Assembly (NCBI GenBank): GCA_964247055.1
Contig: OZ176050.1
Location: forward strand, 3,224,001-3,288,000
Direction of reading: 5' to 3'
DNA from: Paragordius varius
Lineage: Eukaryota > Nematomorpha
Length of the DNA stretch: 64,000 bases
Shown: one piece after another, positions 49,301 to 62,390 of the stretch
Numbering within the stretch: position 1 is the first letter of the stretch
How the letters are laid out: each line of letters opens with the position of its first letter
Notes under the pieces: model-generated
Told to the model about the DNA's origin: nothing
Database searches by the model: none
Seen by the model: the letters and a program-made list of their open reading frames with translations, nothing else
Position numbers and translations under genes: made by a program

Positions 49301-52170
49301 AAATGTCCTAAAATCATATTTTTTAGATCGATAACTTTTTCAATATGGTAAATTTTTGGCATAAATGAATCGGTTCCAATATTTTCACGTATTTTTTAAC
49401 AGTAATCCACTTATTAAATCCATGTTTTGACCCACTCTTTTCTCCAAATACGAGGCTTTTTACAAATAATTTTCAGGGTTGAAGCATATTCAAAAACATC
49501 ATATTTAATTAAGTTTAATAATGGCCATTAAATACTATACCATTTCTTAGATGAAAACGTTTTCCCAGTCAATCGAAACGTTTTCCTAGTCAATCGAAAC
49601 ATTTTCACAGTCAATCGAAACGTTTTCCCAGTCAATAAAATCATTTTCCCAATAAAAACGTTTTTCCAGTCAATGAAAACGGTTTTATTTTTGATGATAA
49701 ATATCAAAACAGGATATAAAAATAACTTTTAACCATTATCACCGTAATATTAGGATATTATTTTTTATTAAAACACAATTATTGGATGACAATTTTTCCA
49801 ATTATGTTCCAGTTCACAATCATTGACTTATTTAAAAGTTATATTTTTGATTTGGGATTTAGATAATATATGGTTCGTATTAAAATTTGCGGAACGCTTT
49901 AAAAAAGTTTCATTCAAGTTTGACGATGAAAATACTGTCGGAAAAAATATCTAAAAATTTTTTTTTCATAAAATGGTTTTGATTTATTATTTAATAAAAA
50001 AGACATTTGACTAATACAGGGGTGTCACACCAAAAGGCTTCGCTGGCCGTATTTTTAACTCAAAAGGACGGCGTTCCTCATTCGAAATATATACGGGTAT
50101 TCTTAAATAATTTTTTGATTAGACATAAGACTGTAAAATACAAACACAATATAATAATTTTTTTTAATAGGTTGCCAATTTAATAGACTCATTCAGAATA
50201 AATTGCGCAAGAAATATGAATTTTACTAAGATTTTGTGGGCATATTTTTGCATATGGATTTTCATTTTCGCGGGCCGCACAAAGATACTCGGAGGGCCGC
50301 GTTTGGCCCCCGCTGGACCTAATGATAAATATTATATAGAGTAGAGAAAAACTCATATTTAATATCCAATATGAAGTGTTAAATGACTTTAAAATAAAAA
50401 TGGTATATTTTTATTAATTTTATTATTTCATCCATAACTATAGATATTTTAAGTTAGCCGCAAATATTAATGCGAAACCTCAATATAAAAAATAAAATCT
50501 TAAAAATATCACAAATTCCAAAAATATAACTTTTAAAGAATAAGTCAATGATTGTGGACTGGAACATAATTGGAAAAATTGTCATTCAATTATTGTGTTT
50601 TTATATAAAATAATATCCTAATATTACGCTGATAATGGTGTAAAGATATTTTTATATCTTATTTGATACTTATCATCAAAAATAAAACCGTTTTTATTGA
50701 CTGGGAAAACGTTTTTATTGATTGGAAGACTGGGAAAATGTTTCGATTGACTCGGAAAATAAATTGTCCGCGCGTAAAATGATATAGTGGCAGGTCACAA
50801 GTATAATATAAGTTGATTATAACTATTTACCCCTCCTGATTTTAGGCTGTCGCAATCGTGGTTAGATATTGATAATTAGGGACACAAATTAATCACTCAT
50901 CAAAGAATTAGATGTCTTTCTTTTTGGCACATATAACAATTTTCTCAGCTTAATTAATATCAAATAATAATATACAGTTTAGAGTCTCTTTTTCCTTTTT
51001 ATATTAAAGGATAAGTAAGGACTTAAATTATATCCGGACTTGTGAAGGCTTTAACACTCACTTGCCCAGGGCTGACATTGATGATGGAAAAATTGCGTAG
51101 CTTCGGAGTTCGAACTCTGGCACGCAGTGTAAGAGTCCTGTGCCCTACCTACTACACCATCACGCCTTCGTTAAATAATGTAATTATCTTAAATATCTTA
51201 TTATAAGTTTTTATTAATCAAGCTTGTTTCAAGCAGCAGTTTTTAATTATCTAAGCACTGTATTTTAGATTTTCAACAATAACATCAAGCAATCCATAAT
51301 AATCGATATAAGATATACAAATTTTATCTGCACAATATAGCACTGTGGTACTCAAACAGCACCCCACGAGCCGCTCAGCCTTAATAATGCTTTTTATGGA
51401 GAATTATTTATTTAGTTTTTTAATATACTTATATTGAGCTATCTACAGAGTCAAACTTAGACATTTTTCCGGTATTCACGGCCCTTGAGACAAAATATTT
51501 TTTTGCGACTCCTTAAGATTATTTGGTGAGTGCCACTGAAATAACACGATATATATTCATTGTCCGAAAATTAATCGTTGTTCTACTTATCAATTATGTA
51601 AATAACATTAATATTTAATGATATTTATTAATTTTAGTGTATTGTGTGCTAAATCCCCCAGAATACTATGCTCACCGTATTCATCAAGCTTTAAAGGTAC
51701 AGTCTATATTTATACTGCTTTTATAATTAACATAAATTACTAATTATTGAATTTTCAATGTGATATCTTAGGGTCCAGGAACCAAAGAGAAAAAGTTGAT
51801 TAGATTATTGGTTAGTCGAAGTGAAACCGATTTACAGGACATCAAGGATGCCTATCAACAAAAATATGGGAAATCTTTGAAAAAAGCCATCGATGTATTT
51901 ATATTTTAATTTATATATAATGTAAAAAGAATCTTTTGTCTGGCCTCTAAAATAGGATAAATTATTTGGCTCATTAACACTAGCTACTATTTTTAATATA
52001 GAGTGATACATCCAGAAACTTAAGAAAAGTAGTAGATGGAATTATTGATGGCAATTAAAAATTAGGTATATTTATTACTTATTTTAAACATGTTTATATT
52101 ATAGGGTGATATATCTGGACAATATCAACACCTTATAAATGCTTTGCTGGAAGGCAATTCCTCACAATAA
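46380..52170 (+). CDS. Annexin with signal peptide and Asp/His-rich N-terminal region
   Basis: Annexins bind acidic membranes through calcium. Thirteen exons: 46380-46445, 46958-47211, 47500-47681, 47803-47919, 48048-48142, 48219-48332, 48626-48716, 48796-48875, 48962-49012, 49097-49298, 51638-51696, 51772-51894 and 52105-52170. They join in phase to 499 residues. Exon 1 codes a signal peptide, [20 protein letters not shown], unusual for an annexin. A Gly/Pro/Gln-rich region follows with [16 protein letters not shown] (66-81). The four-repeat core is about 192-499. Repeat 1 keeps MKGFGTDE and [10 protein letters not shown]. Repeats 2 and 3 have lost the full GxGT loop (FIGTD, SKGVN). Repeat 4 has KGPGTKE and GDISG. 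The signal exon is inferred from position, splice signal and phase 0; no other start is seen upstream. An alternative last exon lies at 52002. Confidence 0.85.
49533..50789. mobile_element. MITE with 20-mer end repeats, in the annexin's longest intron
   Basis: The left end carries about five units of TCGAAACGTTTTCCCAGTCAA-like sequence (49556-49690), and the right end carries inverted units (about 50690-50760). Inverted arms of about 300 bp follow inside (GGATAT..ATTATTTTTTATTAAAACAC and its complement). Outer ends read ACTATA and its complement. The middle is occupied by a hAT-like MITE. It lies between annexin exons 10 and 11. Confidence 0.6.
50018..50322. mobile_element. hAT-like MITE nested in the 49533 element
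   Basis: It starts CAGGGGTGTCACACC and ends with GGGCCGCGTTTGGCCCC before a GCTGG-like end. The centre (GACTGTAAAATACAAACA and the TTTGCA..GGATTT part) matches the 52317 copy. Confidence 0.55.
51095..51166 (-). tRNA. tRNA-like sequence, probable pseudogene or SINE head
   Basis: 72 nt on the minus strand. A D-arm GTGT-AGTAGGTAGG-GCAC pairs well, and a box B-like GAGTTCGAACTCC is present. A T run (ATTTTTCC) follows directly, as for Pol III termination. The acceptor stem pairs only partly (GCGT/ACGC), the anticodon stem does not form, and the T-stem is shifted, so I do not assign an amino acid. A CTT in the anticodon region hints at a tRNA-Lys origin. Confidence 0.35.
52002..52058 (+). CDS. Alternative last exon of the annexin gene
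   Basis: A 57-nt exon-like unit after an AG acceptor codes [18 protein letters not shown] and a stop. It starts in phase 0, as exon 13 (52105-52170, [18 protein letters not shown]..) does. Both match the end of annexin repeat 4 (x-D-x-S-G-x-Y-x-x-x-L). Used in place of exon 13 it would give a 496-residue protein with a different C terminus and without the Gly and Tyr of the loop. Tandem exon duplication is the likely origin. It may instead be a decaying copy. Confidence 0.6.
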   Translation, partial: SDTSRNLRKVVDGIIDGN

Positions 52171-52316
52171 AAATTCTTTAACCTATAATACACCAACTCG
52201 ATTTGAAACTGCATATTTTATTATTTTAATAGAATAGATATTCAAAATTCTAGTCTAATAATTCTAATAATATTTTATCTTTAATAAATTTCTTTCATTT
52301 GAAAACTCTAATAAAG

Positions 52317-52588
52317 GGGTGTCCAACACAAATAACTCCCCAGGCCTTATTTTCAAGGATTATTGGTATCTACATATGGTAATTCACAATTATTTAATAA
52401 TATTTCCGACATAAACTGTAAAATACAAACAAAATATAATAATTGCTTCTGCTTAGTTACAATCGTATAGACTTATTTTAAAATTGTTATGAAAATCAAT
52501 TTAACTAAGATTTATGTCCATATTTTTGCAAAAGGATTTAGATTTTTTGCGCCCACATGTTAGAAAGCCGCATGTTGGACACCCCTGC
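52317..52588. mobile_element. hAT-like MITE, 3' of the annexin gene
   Basis: The ends AGGGGTGTCCAACAC and GTTGGACACCCCT are inverted repeats of 13 matching bases. Flanking 8-mers (CTCTAATA and CATAAATA) agree at five of eight places, a worn target duplication. It is non-coding. Confidence 0.65.
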
Positions 52589-53480
52589 ATAAATAAAATG
52601 TGTATGGATAAAAGAAAATCGATGACTCTACGATCGGAAAATTGTCCCTTTTTATAACAGATGAATCAAAAATTGGGTATATATACACCAATAATTGATA
52701 TAAATAATTTTAAAATAGTATTTGTTGGATGTAAGCCATATTATATATAATAAACTTTTTAAAAATTAAAAAACAACTCTAATTTATAGATGATCTTTCA
52801 TATATCATTCATCTTCGCTGTTATATCTTTGAGTATCATATATAAAGATTTTGATGATAAAAATATTGCGATCGGCATTGTCATATAATTTAGTTTAGTT
52901 AGAACCGTGTTATGCGATACAATTGCAAATTCATTTTTTACACTCTATTTATGCTCATTTAACTTACTGGTTTAGATTAACTTAGTAACATGCATACACA
53001 ATATATAAGATATTCTCATCGCAAAATCTCATTATTAATTAGTTTATTTTAGTTTACTAGTCTTTATAGACTTTCAGTATCACATTTTAAAATTAATTTT
53101 TTTAAAATAGCCTTTTTTAATCTAGTTTATTTATTGATTTTTGGAATGTAGTATTTAGCTTTAACCTAAAATAAGGCAGCACGATGTGCGCAAATTTTTC
53201 GTTTTTCATATTTTAATGACTTAACGCTTAAAATCAAAAGTATGAGAATTATACATTTTTTTATCAATTTACATATTTTATCATGTTTTTTTAAACCACA
53301 TCGCCGCTCTGTGTATTCTTTAAATCATGTTTACCGGATTAAATAGGATTCAACAATCGGGTTTTACTTGGACGAAAAATCGGATTTAATTTTTAAAGAT
53401 AGTCACAGAATCATCAAAAAATATAAAAAAATTTAACGATACTGAAAAGACTTATATTAATTAATATATCCATGTTTGAT
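52589..53480. other. Intergenic stretch without recognised features
   Basis: AT-rich sequence between the MITE and the LINE. No frames or repeats recognised. Confidence 0.4.
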
Positions 53481-56400
53481 ACTTTTCTCGATCCTCTGCG
53501 AAAATGGAGTCCTAACTAGAGATAAATATAAATACTTCTACGTTAAACAGCATATTATATCGCAATTCACTCATGTAAACACATGCTTTTAATCGAGTGG
53601 GAAAGGTACGGTATACCTACCCATCTCGTATCGATATTTTTTTTACCAAAAACATTAATTTTATACCTTCTCCGAATATTAGAAATAGTTAGATTCTATT
53701 TCTTGCATATCCATAACATATTTCTTATCACATTCTCCCATTCTAAGCACATTCTGCTGATGTTGAAATCACGTAATCTCAGCATCCGCATCGCCACGTG
53801 GAACTTACGTGGAGCCTACAAAAACCACAAACAAGATATTGTCGTTAACGAAATGACTAAGCATAAAATTGACATACAAGGAATTTCAGAATCACACATT
53901 CCCTCTACCGGAACTTTAGAATTTGACAATCATATTTTGTATTATTCCGGCCACGACTCGTTAAAATACAACGGTGTCGGCATAATAATGAACAAAAAAC
54001 TAGCTAACTTATCGGACATTTTTAATCCAATCAATGATCGTATTATTGCAATCCGCATACAAACTACCCCTCAACCCATTCCTCCAAATTTACGCATCTA
54101 CCTCCTCTTACAGCGATGACGACTGTGAAAAATTTTATAGCGATCTCGACTTGGCGATTTTCCAAATTTCAAAAAAGGATATCACATTTATCTTAGGCGA
54201 CTTCAACTCAATCATCGGAATAGACAAAACACCTCCTATGACGGGCGGCATGGGCTTGGGCATAAAAAACGAGAGAGGAGACAGATTGATCGAATTTTGT
54301 GCTAACCATTGTTTCTTCGTCGCAAACACTTTTTTAAACAGCCCAAACGACGTCTATACACATGGCGTTCCCCGTGTCAAAGATACCGTAACCAAATTGA
54401 CTTCTTAGGTATGGTAAAATACAAAAGTTCATTTCATAATGTCAAATGCCTACCAGGATCGGATTGCTACAGCGACCACAACCTATTGATCGCCAAACTC
54501 CGCATTAAATTACAACTTCCTAAAACATCCAAACCCACAAGAACAAGATTAGATTATGATACAATCGACGACATGTTTAGCACCGCTTTATCAAATCGTT
54601 TCGATTGTCTTGATCATAATTCCGAAAACTATCAGGATATAAACTTCTTTTGGAACGCTATATAATAATCTCCGAGACGCAGCCGACGAAATTATTCGGC
54701 CTCTCATACGCAATAAACAAAAAATAAAATTGTCAACCAAAAGTCTTGAGATCGCAGAAAAACGTAGAGAATCCAAAATTAAATGAAAATGGGATGAATA
54801 CAAACAACTAAACAGTGAATTTCAGAAGAGTGCAAGAGAGGACAAAAATAAGTATTATGACCAACTATGTGAAAAATTAGAAACAAACGCCAAAAATAAC
54901 CGAAACCTTTTTGCTCATGCAAACAATATTATTCCACATAAAAAAAGTTTTTTTTAAGGGACCTATACGACAACAACTCAATCGTCACTAAAAAAGACGA
55001 AATTCGCAAACTATGGCATAAACACATAAGCAAACTATACAATGTAAATAACCCCCCGACTATTAACGAACTTTCTCAACAAAAAGAACCACCTATTATG
55101 AAAGAAGAAGTGGAACTCGCGATAAAACACTCTAGCACTACTGAAATAATAAAATATATTCCAATCGATATACTTCACCAAATTATTTCAAACCATATTT
55201 GAGATGGAAAAAATTCCTGAGGATTGGTGCACATCCATTATGATTCAGATTTTAAAAAAGGGTAACCCAGAACTGTGCGACAACTATCGCACCATAGCGC
55301 TCATAACCAGGTGTCCAAAGTTTTTCTAAAATAATACAGTTTCGATTAAATACCATTCTTGACCCCGAGATATCCACGATTCAGGCTGGTTTTCGAAAAG
55401 GTAGAGGATGCCGAGATATGATATGTAATATGAGGTGGATAATCGAGAAACACATCGAATTTAACAAAGAATTGCATATGTGCTTTGTCGATTTATCCAA
55501 AGCATTTGATTCCATCTAGCATAATAAACTACGGAAAGCTCTAAAACAACTTGGAGTGTCAACACATCTAATCAACGTCATATTTTCAATATACTTAAAT
55601 TCCACGGCTGTAATATCTACACCTCACGGTATATCTAAGGTGACCAGATTTTTTGAAGGAAAAAGCGGGACAAATCTGAGAAAGGGGGGGGGTCATTGGG
55701 GGGTACAACCAAAAGATTTTATTCAAAAAATTTATTGTAATATTTATTTATTTTTAACACAGATACATTATAAATATAAAAAAATTAGTACCTTACAGGT
55801 TGTTTGTACCTTATTCAATAAATTTACATGTGCACGAACAAAGGGTGAAGTGATTGTAATATTCTAGAAAAAATTATAAAGACGAAATCATCATAAAATG
55901 CGCTGGGTGATGCAAGAAGCGACAAAAAATATTTTAATCAATTTAGCGAATAATCTTAATCAAAAAATTATTGGCAGATACACAACGCTATTCAAACAGC
56001 TATTGATTTTTTACCCCTGGATGTGGTAAATATAGATGTTAAAATGCTTGGATATTGTAGAACTGTTGGTTAACTCTTTTGCCAGCGATTGAAATATTTA
56101 TAAAAATGTGATTTCCTAGAATCCTATTTTTTATCACAGGACAAAGGTCAAAATTCCAAGTCAAAAAAGGTTAGAAAATAATTATATACCATTACCTAAT
56201 CGCAATATTATAAAGCATCCAGAAAAACAAGGCTCAATGAATAGCCAGAATATAAAAATGTTTTATACAAACAGAAACGATTATTTGGAAGACAAGAGGC
56301 TGCATAATGACACTTTTTTAGTCTCATTATTAAATAAATATATTGAATGAAAACTTATATTATGGACAAAAGAAAAAAATACGTAGGAGAGAAATGGTTA

Positions 56401-59400
56401 AAATAATCATTTTTAAACAAATTATGTTCCATACAATAATATTTTAATCGTAGAATTTACATTATCTTTACATGAACCACTGCCATTGAACGCGTTTTTC
56501 CACAGCAAATTAAGTAAGGAAACGGAATCAAATTTAAATGTTGAATATATGCCATTTTATGTGTTCAAACATAATTTGACAAATTATGAAGACTTATACA
56601 ATATTTTAAGTAATTTTGTTTATTTTTTAACATAAAAACTTTATTAATATAAGAAAATATTTTCTTCTTTGGTATATTTTTTGTTTGAGTGAATGCGTTT
56701 TAGCGGATTGTCATTTTAAAAATATTATAGAAGTCTTCACAAGAATGTGTCTAATTATATTTGACAGATAAAAGGGCCTTTAAAGGTTCAACATTTAAAT
56801 TTGATTTTTTCGATGTCCACACATATACTGTGGAAAAAACGCGCTCAGTAGCAGCGTTGGTTCCAGGTAAAGATAGTGCGAATTCCACAATTTTAATATT
56901 ATGTATGTAATTATAGTTGGCTTCAAAATGATAAAATATTTCCAACCATTTCTTTTCTACTGTATATTTTTCTTTTGTCCATAATTTAAGGAAAGATAAC
57001 TTTTTGAAAATTTTTGGGAACAGATATAATCAAATGATTTTTGAACATCGCACCAATTAAATTCTGTTTTTATTGTTATCCAAAGAAAATGATTAATTTC
57101 ATTGAATTGCGTCGTCCAGTCTTCCAAATAATTTTTACAGTTTGTATAAAATATTTTTATATGGTACAGGATATCTTGGCGATTTTTTAAGCCTTGTTTT
57201 TCTAAATTATTTATTATATTGCGGATGGTTAATGGTATAAAATTATTTTCTAACCGTTCTTGACATTGGAATTTTAGGTTACTAACTTAATTGGCTACTT
57301 CGATTGCCGAAATTTTGTCACCTTCTATAAATTTAATAACATTTTGAAAGAGAGAAGCTTGATTATGTAAGAATTCTAACCATATTTTTGAAGAATCACT
57401 TTTAAAAACTTTTTTAAAGTTGTAGGACATTTGTCCTGTGGTAAAAAATGATTTTAAAGTATCATACATTTTTAAAATTCTTTCGATAGCTGGCATAAAA
57501 GCTAACCAACGAGTTTTACAATATCCAAGCATTTTTTGATATTGAATTTCTGCATTTTCACAGAATTCTTTAAGCGTTTCAACACGTACCGTTTATATAT
57601 AAAAATAGGAATATATTTTAACAACTACATTTTCCACATCTAGGGGTAACAAATCAGCAGCTGTTTGAATATCATTGGGTATTATATGCGCTGCACACCC
57701 AACGCCAATGTTTTGATTAAGGTTTTCTGCTAATTTATGAAAAATATTTTTTGTTCCCCTCCTTGCTCCGAAGTTCGTATTGGTGTTGTCAGCGCAATAT
57801 GCGATAATTTTATCTTTAAAATTATTTTATTATAGAATATGCATTACTGAAGTAAATATTATTTCGGAATTTTTACCGGGTAAAATTAAATCTAAAATTT
57901 TAATTTTTACTCCGGTTTCTGAATCAAAATATCTTATTAAAGTGAGAAATAATTTTGTTTCATGGTGATTTGATGATCAGAGTATAGGGATAAGAAATTA
58001 ATTTTCAGCAAATCTTTTTGTATTTCAGAAAATGCATGTGGCGAAAGGACATTGCACACAATGGCTTCAGCCTTTGTACGGGCACATGTAAATTTTTTAT
58101 GGAATAAGGTACGAATAACCTGTGAGGTACAATCCATGGATCTAAAGGATTGATTGTGATTAACCGCGTGAAAAGATAAAACGCCTTCGGCTAGTGCCAA
58201 ATTCTTTTCTTCTTCTCCAAAAGCGGTTTTTCGAAAAAAAATCGCTCATTTTGTAAGATGATGCCGCCATATCTAAACATTTTATATGTTGTGTTTCCAC
58301 ATGCTTTGTAATATCATGCTTGCCGCCATGTGCTAGAGTGAATTCCCCCTCGCATATAAGACATTTAATTGATTGATTATTCGTTTTTTTGATAAAAGAA
58401 AATTCTTTCATTAATTCATCGTTGAATTTACAACCTCTTTTTGTGCTCATATTTATAAACTACGATTAGCATATTATTACTTATATTACCTTAATTTTCT
58501 GAAATAAACGTGTAAGCTACTGATTTGTGGTATCAATTTGTCTTTTAATCTAAAGATTTGTGGTATTAACTTGGCTTTTTGATAATGATGATAGTAGTAG
58601 TAGGAAGCAAAGTGTATAATCATATGATATAAATTCGAAAAAAATAAATATTTTTAATTTAAAAATAAAAAATTTTAATTTAAAATTGAATAGATTTTAA
58701 AGATATTTGATGATAAAAAAAATTTATTTGTGTTAAAAAAATTTTTTTTATATAATCGGGAAAAAGCGGGACATTTTGAAAACGTAGCGGGAGGCGGAAC
58801 AAAGTGTGAAAAAGCGGGACTGTCCCGCCAAAAGCGGGACGTCTGGTCACCTTAGGTATATCTGACTCATGTAAGGTAAAAGTCGGCCTCCGTCAAGGAT
58901 GCGTTTTATCACCAATTCTTTTTAACGCATACCTGGAGTGCATTATAAGAAACATCCCACAAACTTATGGCATCAATGTAGGTGGAAACCTACTTACATC
59001 CGTTCACTACGCGGATGATACAGTCCTATTCGCAGACAGTGTAGACACATTATCGCAAGCCTTGCAAGTGTTTACAACTGAATGCAATAATTTTGGATTA
59101 AATATCAATTTCAAAAAAACAAAAGTCATGCAAATAAATCCGGCTCAAACCAATCCAATAATCCTCAACGGCAACCAGATCGAAACAGTTAGCAGCCACA
59201 CGTACTTAGATAGCAGTATTAATAGTGAGAACAACTCTACGCCAGAAATAAAGCAAAGAATTGCTATTGCTAAAGCAGTAACTTTTAAATATAACAGGAT
59301 TTGGATGTCGCATGACATTAAACTACAAACCAAAATCAGATTAATTAAAGGTACAGTTTTTCCCTTCTTCATGTATGGGGGGGGGGGAAAGCTGGCTGAA

Positions 59401-59812
59401 AAAATATGATGAACGTCAAATAAACTCTTTCGAATTATGGGTTTGGAGGAAACTTCTTTAAACAAAATGGACAGACAAAGTTTCAAACACCACCATTCTA
59501 AATAAAATTAACCCAGAAATGTCACTTCTAGGCAGCTTAATACGGCAAAAACTCTCCTTCTTCGGGCACATTATGAGATCCAACTCACTTGAAAAATCAC
59601 TGATGCTGGGGAAAGTGAGTGGTGCCCGAAAGGGAGAAGACGAACTCGTTGGATGGATAACATCCTCAAAGAAACCAACCAATCATTATCCGAACTCAAC
59701 ACCAGACCTGGCAATCGCAGTGAATGGAGAAGCTATATTTTCAATGTTGCAGTTAGTCGGAATCGACCTTAGCAAACAACAACAATGGGCGAAGACAAAG
59801 GCTTAATCTAAA
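53481..59812 (+). mobile_element. RTE-like LINE, second family, interrupted by a hAT element
   Basis: The endonuclease is at about 53764-54660: IRIATWNLRGAYK, ISESHI, ILGDFNSIIG, and a SDHNLL block. Reverse transcriptase begins near 55230 (FRKGRGCRDMI, CFVDLSKAFDS) and resumes after the hAT insertion (GLRQGCVLSPILFN, VHYADDTVLFADS). The end is at 59519-59806 (LLGSLIRQKLSFFGHIMR). Several frameshifts and a few stops make it inactive. It lacks the zinc-finger segment of the 30970 family. The left limit is approximate and no target duplication was found. Confidence 0.75.
55636..58854. mobile_element. hAT element with two tail-to-tail transposase copies
   Basis: Inverted ends TAAGGTGACCAGA and TCTGGTCACCTTA are bounded by an exact 8-bp duplication, GGTATATC (55628-55635 and 58855-58862), the hAT mark. 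The right part encodes on the minus strand a BED-finger-like N terminus (CLICEGEF..H..H, 58160-58450), FTCARTKAEAI, GYCKTRWLAFMPAIERI (57287-57532) and LPGTNAATERVFS (56751-56945). The left part encodes on the plus strand a shorter, internally deleted copy (FTCARTKGEVI near 55815, LGYCRT near 56045, the C-terminal LSKETESNLN block near 56510). The copies converge near 56650. Both are broken by stops. Confidence 0.8.
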
Positions 59813-62390
59813 TAATTTCGTTAACATATAGATAAATTAATTTAGAAACTATCGCATTTATATTTCTGCAATTCCGAATGTTTCTGTTTGAATGTTGGGA
59901 AGAACGAACTAAAAAAAAACCCTTAAATGGTTTAATATAAACTATATATATTTATATCAAAACTCTAAAAATAAGCCTGTTTTTAGGTGTTCGTTTTATA
60001 TATTTATGCCAAAGTTCTCTAATATTAAGTAAGAGCTTTTTGCAACTAATTTTTTAATAAACCACTTTTATATTTTATCTAAAATTAAATATCATTAACA
60101 TATTTTTTGAGGAGAGAATTTATAAAATAATATATATAAAAGGGTTAAAAATGCCTATTAAATTCAAAATATTGTGTGACAGCTAAATTTGGAATTTATG
60201 TTACCTGGTATCGAAATTTTATAAAATAAATTGATCCAAAATCAATGAAAAAACATTAAATATTTGTTTTGAAAAGCATATTTTAATACATATATATAAA
60301 ATAATAGACCATATAGAGAAAATAGTTAAATTAGATTTCGGTAAAAATTCAGTGTGTAATTATTTACAACAATCAAATTATATTACAATAAAATAGAATG
60401 ATTCTACATTATATTCGATAAATTCACTAATATATAAACAATTATGCTAAATTTGTCCACGTTAGGTAATCAATTATTTGTTAAACACAAAAATTTTAAA
60501 TTTAATTAAAAATAATTGATATTTATGCATACATATATTTTTTACATGCCATCTAGTTATTGATATATAAATGTACAAAGGGAATTTTTATGTTATTTAC
60601 TTACTAAACACATAAAAATTGAATTATTTAATAATTGTACTAATATTTAAAAATTAATATTAGTGTGCCGCAAATTGGTAAAAATAAATAAGAATTAATT
60701 CATCAATACTTATACTAGGTTAAAGCTTTTGCTTATCCTCTCATATGAAAAATTTATTTTTTATGGAAATGATTTTCTTGTAAATTTTCCACAAAATTCC
60801 GTGTCCGTGTTATATACAAAGTTAAATTTAGTATGAAGAGGGTATGATTATAAGTAAAGATTTACTTTTTACTCATATTCACAGTAATTATTTGATTATA
60901 TTGACAAAAATTTAAAAATGCTATTGTAATACAGTATAATGGATGAAAAAATGAAACCATCTGACTTAAAAAGACCAGTCGGTTGACACTTTTCCCAAAA
61001 CCGTTAATTTTTAAGGAATATGTGCAATCGGATAGATGTTCAATTATCCTATCGAACCGAATAACTTGGTTGTGTATTAAATCACTTATATATATATTGG
61101 AGCTAAAATCATCATTAGTATTTTAGATTTTATTAGAAAATAAATTTATATATGCGTTTATGTCTAACTAATGATGCCCGAATGACGGGAGATATATTTT
61201 GATTAAACCTAGAACGGTTTTTCAAATGTGTTTATGACGAAAAAAATTGCTGGTATTACCAAAAAAAATTTTCTTTGTTAATTATTTACATTTAAATTAA
61301 CAACAAAATAACTATTATGTCTAAAGTCGTGTAATTTTAAGTTATTCATTTTTTTCCAAGGCTTATTTTTGATTTACCCACGGGTTTTTCGGTATGTGGT
61401 GTATGAGTCTGGCTAGTAGTTATTAAAAATAGCTCTATATAATAAATGTTTGATATGATTTGTCAACATAAGCTGTATTTTTATACAATTTTAAACCTTA
61501 GAATTAATATTTAAAATAGTTTAATTTTTTAAAAAAAATAAAAAAATATTTTCAAATTATGATAAAAAATTAAAAATCTTATCTATAGAGGCTACATGTA
61601 GTTGGCTACAATCGAGCTAGGAAAGGGACAAATTAAATATATTAGATATTATTATAAACTCATATGTCGTGTAAATACCCCTATGTCATATAACAATACT
61701 TGTTTTTTTTTTCACATACAAATCGTTGTTTTAAAATTCTTATCAATATTAGATCCAATAATAAACGCTATCTATAATCATAAAATATTCATCATGTTAA
61801 TAAAATGATTTAGCACATATTATCTCTACTCCTTAACCGATGATTCTTCTAAATATAAATTAGTAAAGGTTGACACATTATAATAAATATCTAAAAAATA
61901 TTTGAGTTTATTTGATTATGACGCCCGTATAATAGAGTATAGTAAATATCCATAGTTTTTTATTACTCGGATGGATACAGGAATTTTTTATATTATTTTG
62001 TTGGCTGAAAATTATATTTTTACTTTTAACTGCTATTAACAATAATATTTCTCTGCGTTGCATATGCTATCTCGCATAATTTAATGAAAAATAGATATGC
62101 ATTTAGCTCCGCAAATCATAAAATTAATTTTAATATTTAATTAACTCCAAAATACCAAGTAAAGCTTAAAAGTTTTATTTTCATGAGATAGTATGAAAAA
62201 TATTAAAATTTTCATTGAACATAATATGTGATATCGCGAATTCAATTGTTTATTTATCAAAAAGTATTCTACAAAAAGTTTTGATGATTGTTTTCTCAAT
62301 TTTTTATATTTCTTAATTTATTATTTGAACCTTTTATATCCATTAAAAAAAATAATTTAATTGTTCGATACTGCTGAAACCGAGAGATAG
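59813..62390. other. Intergenic stretch without recognised features
   Basis: Very AT-rich (poly-A/T and TA tracts). A few less AT-rich spots (about 60955-61050) show no frame or repeat I recognise. Confidence 0.4.

Noticed and set aside
51095-51166. Functional tRNA-Lys gene
   Set aside because: The anticodon stem does not pair and the acceptor stem pairs only in its outer four base pairs.
61602-61808. 68-residue plus-strand frame
   Set aside because: No homology, no splice context and composition equal to the flank.
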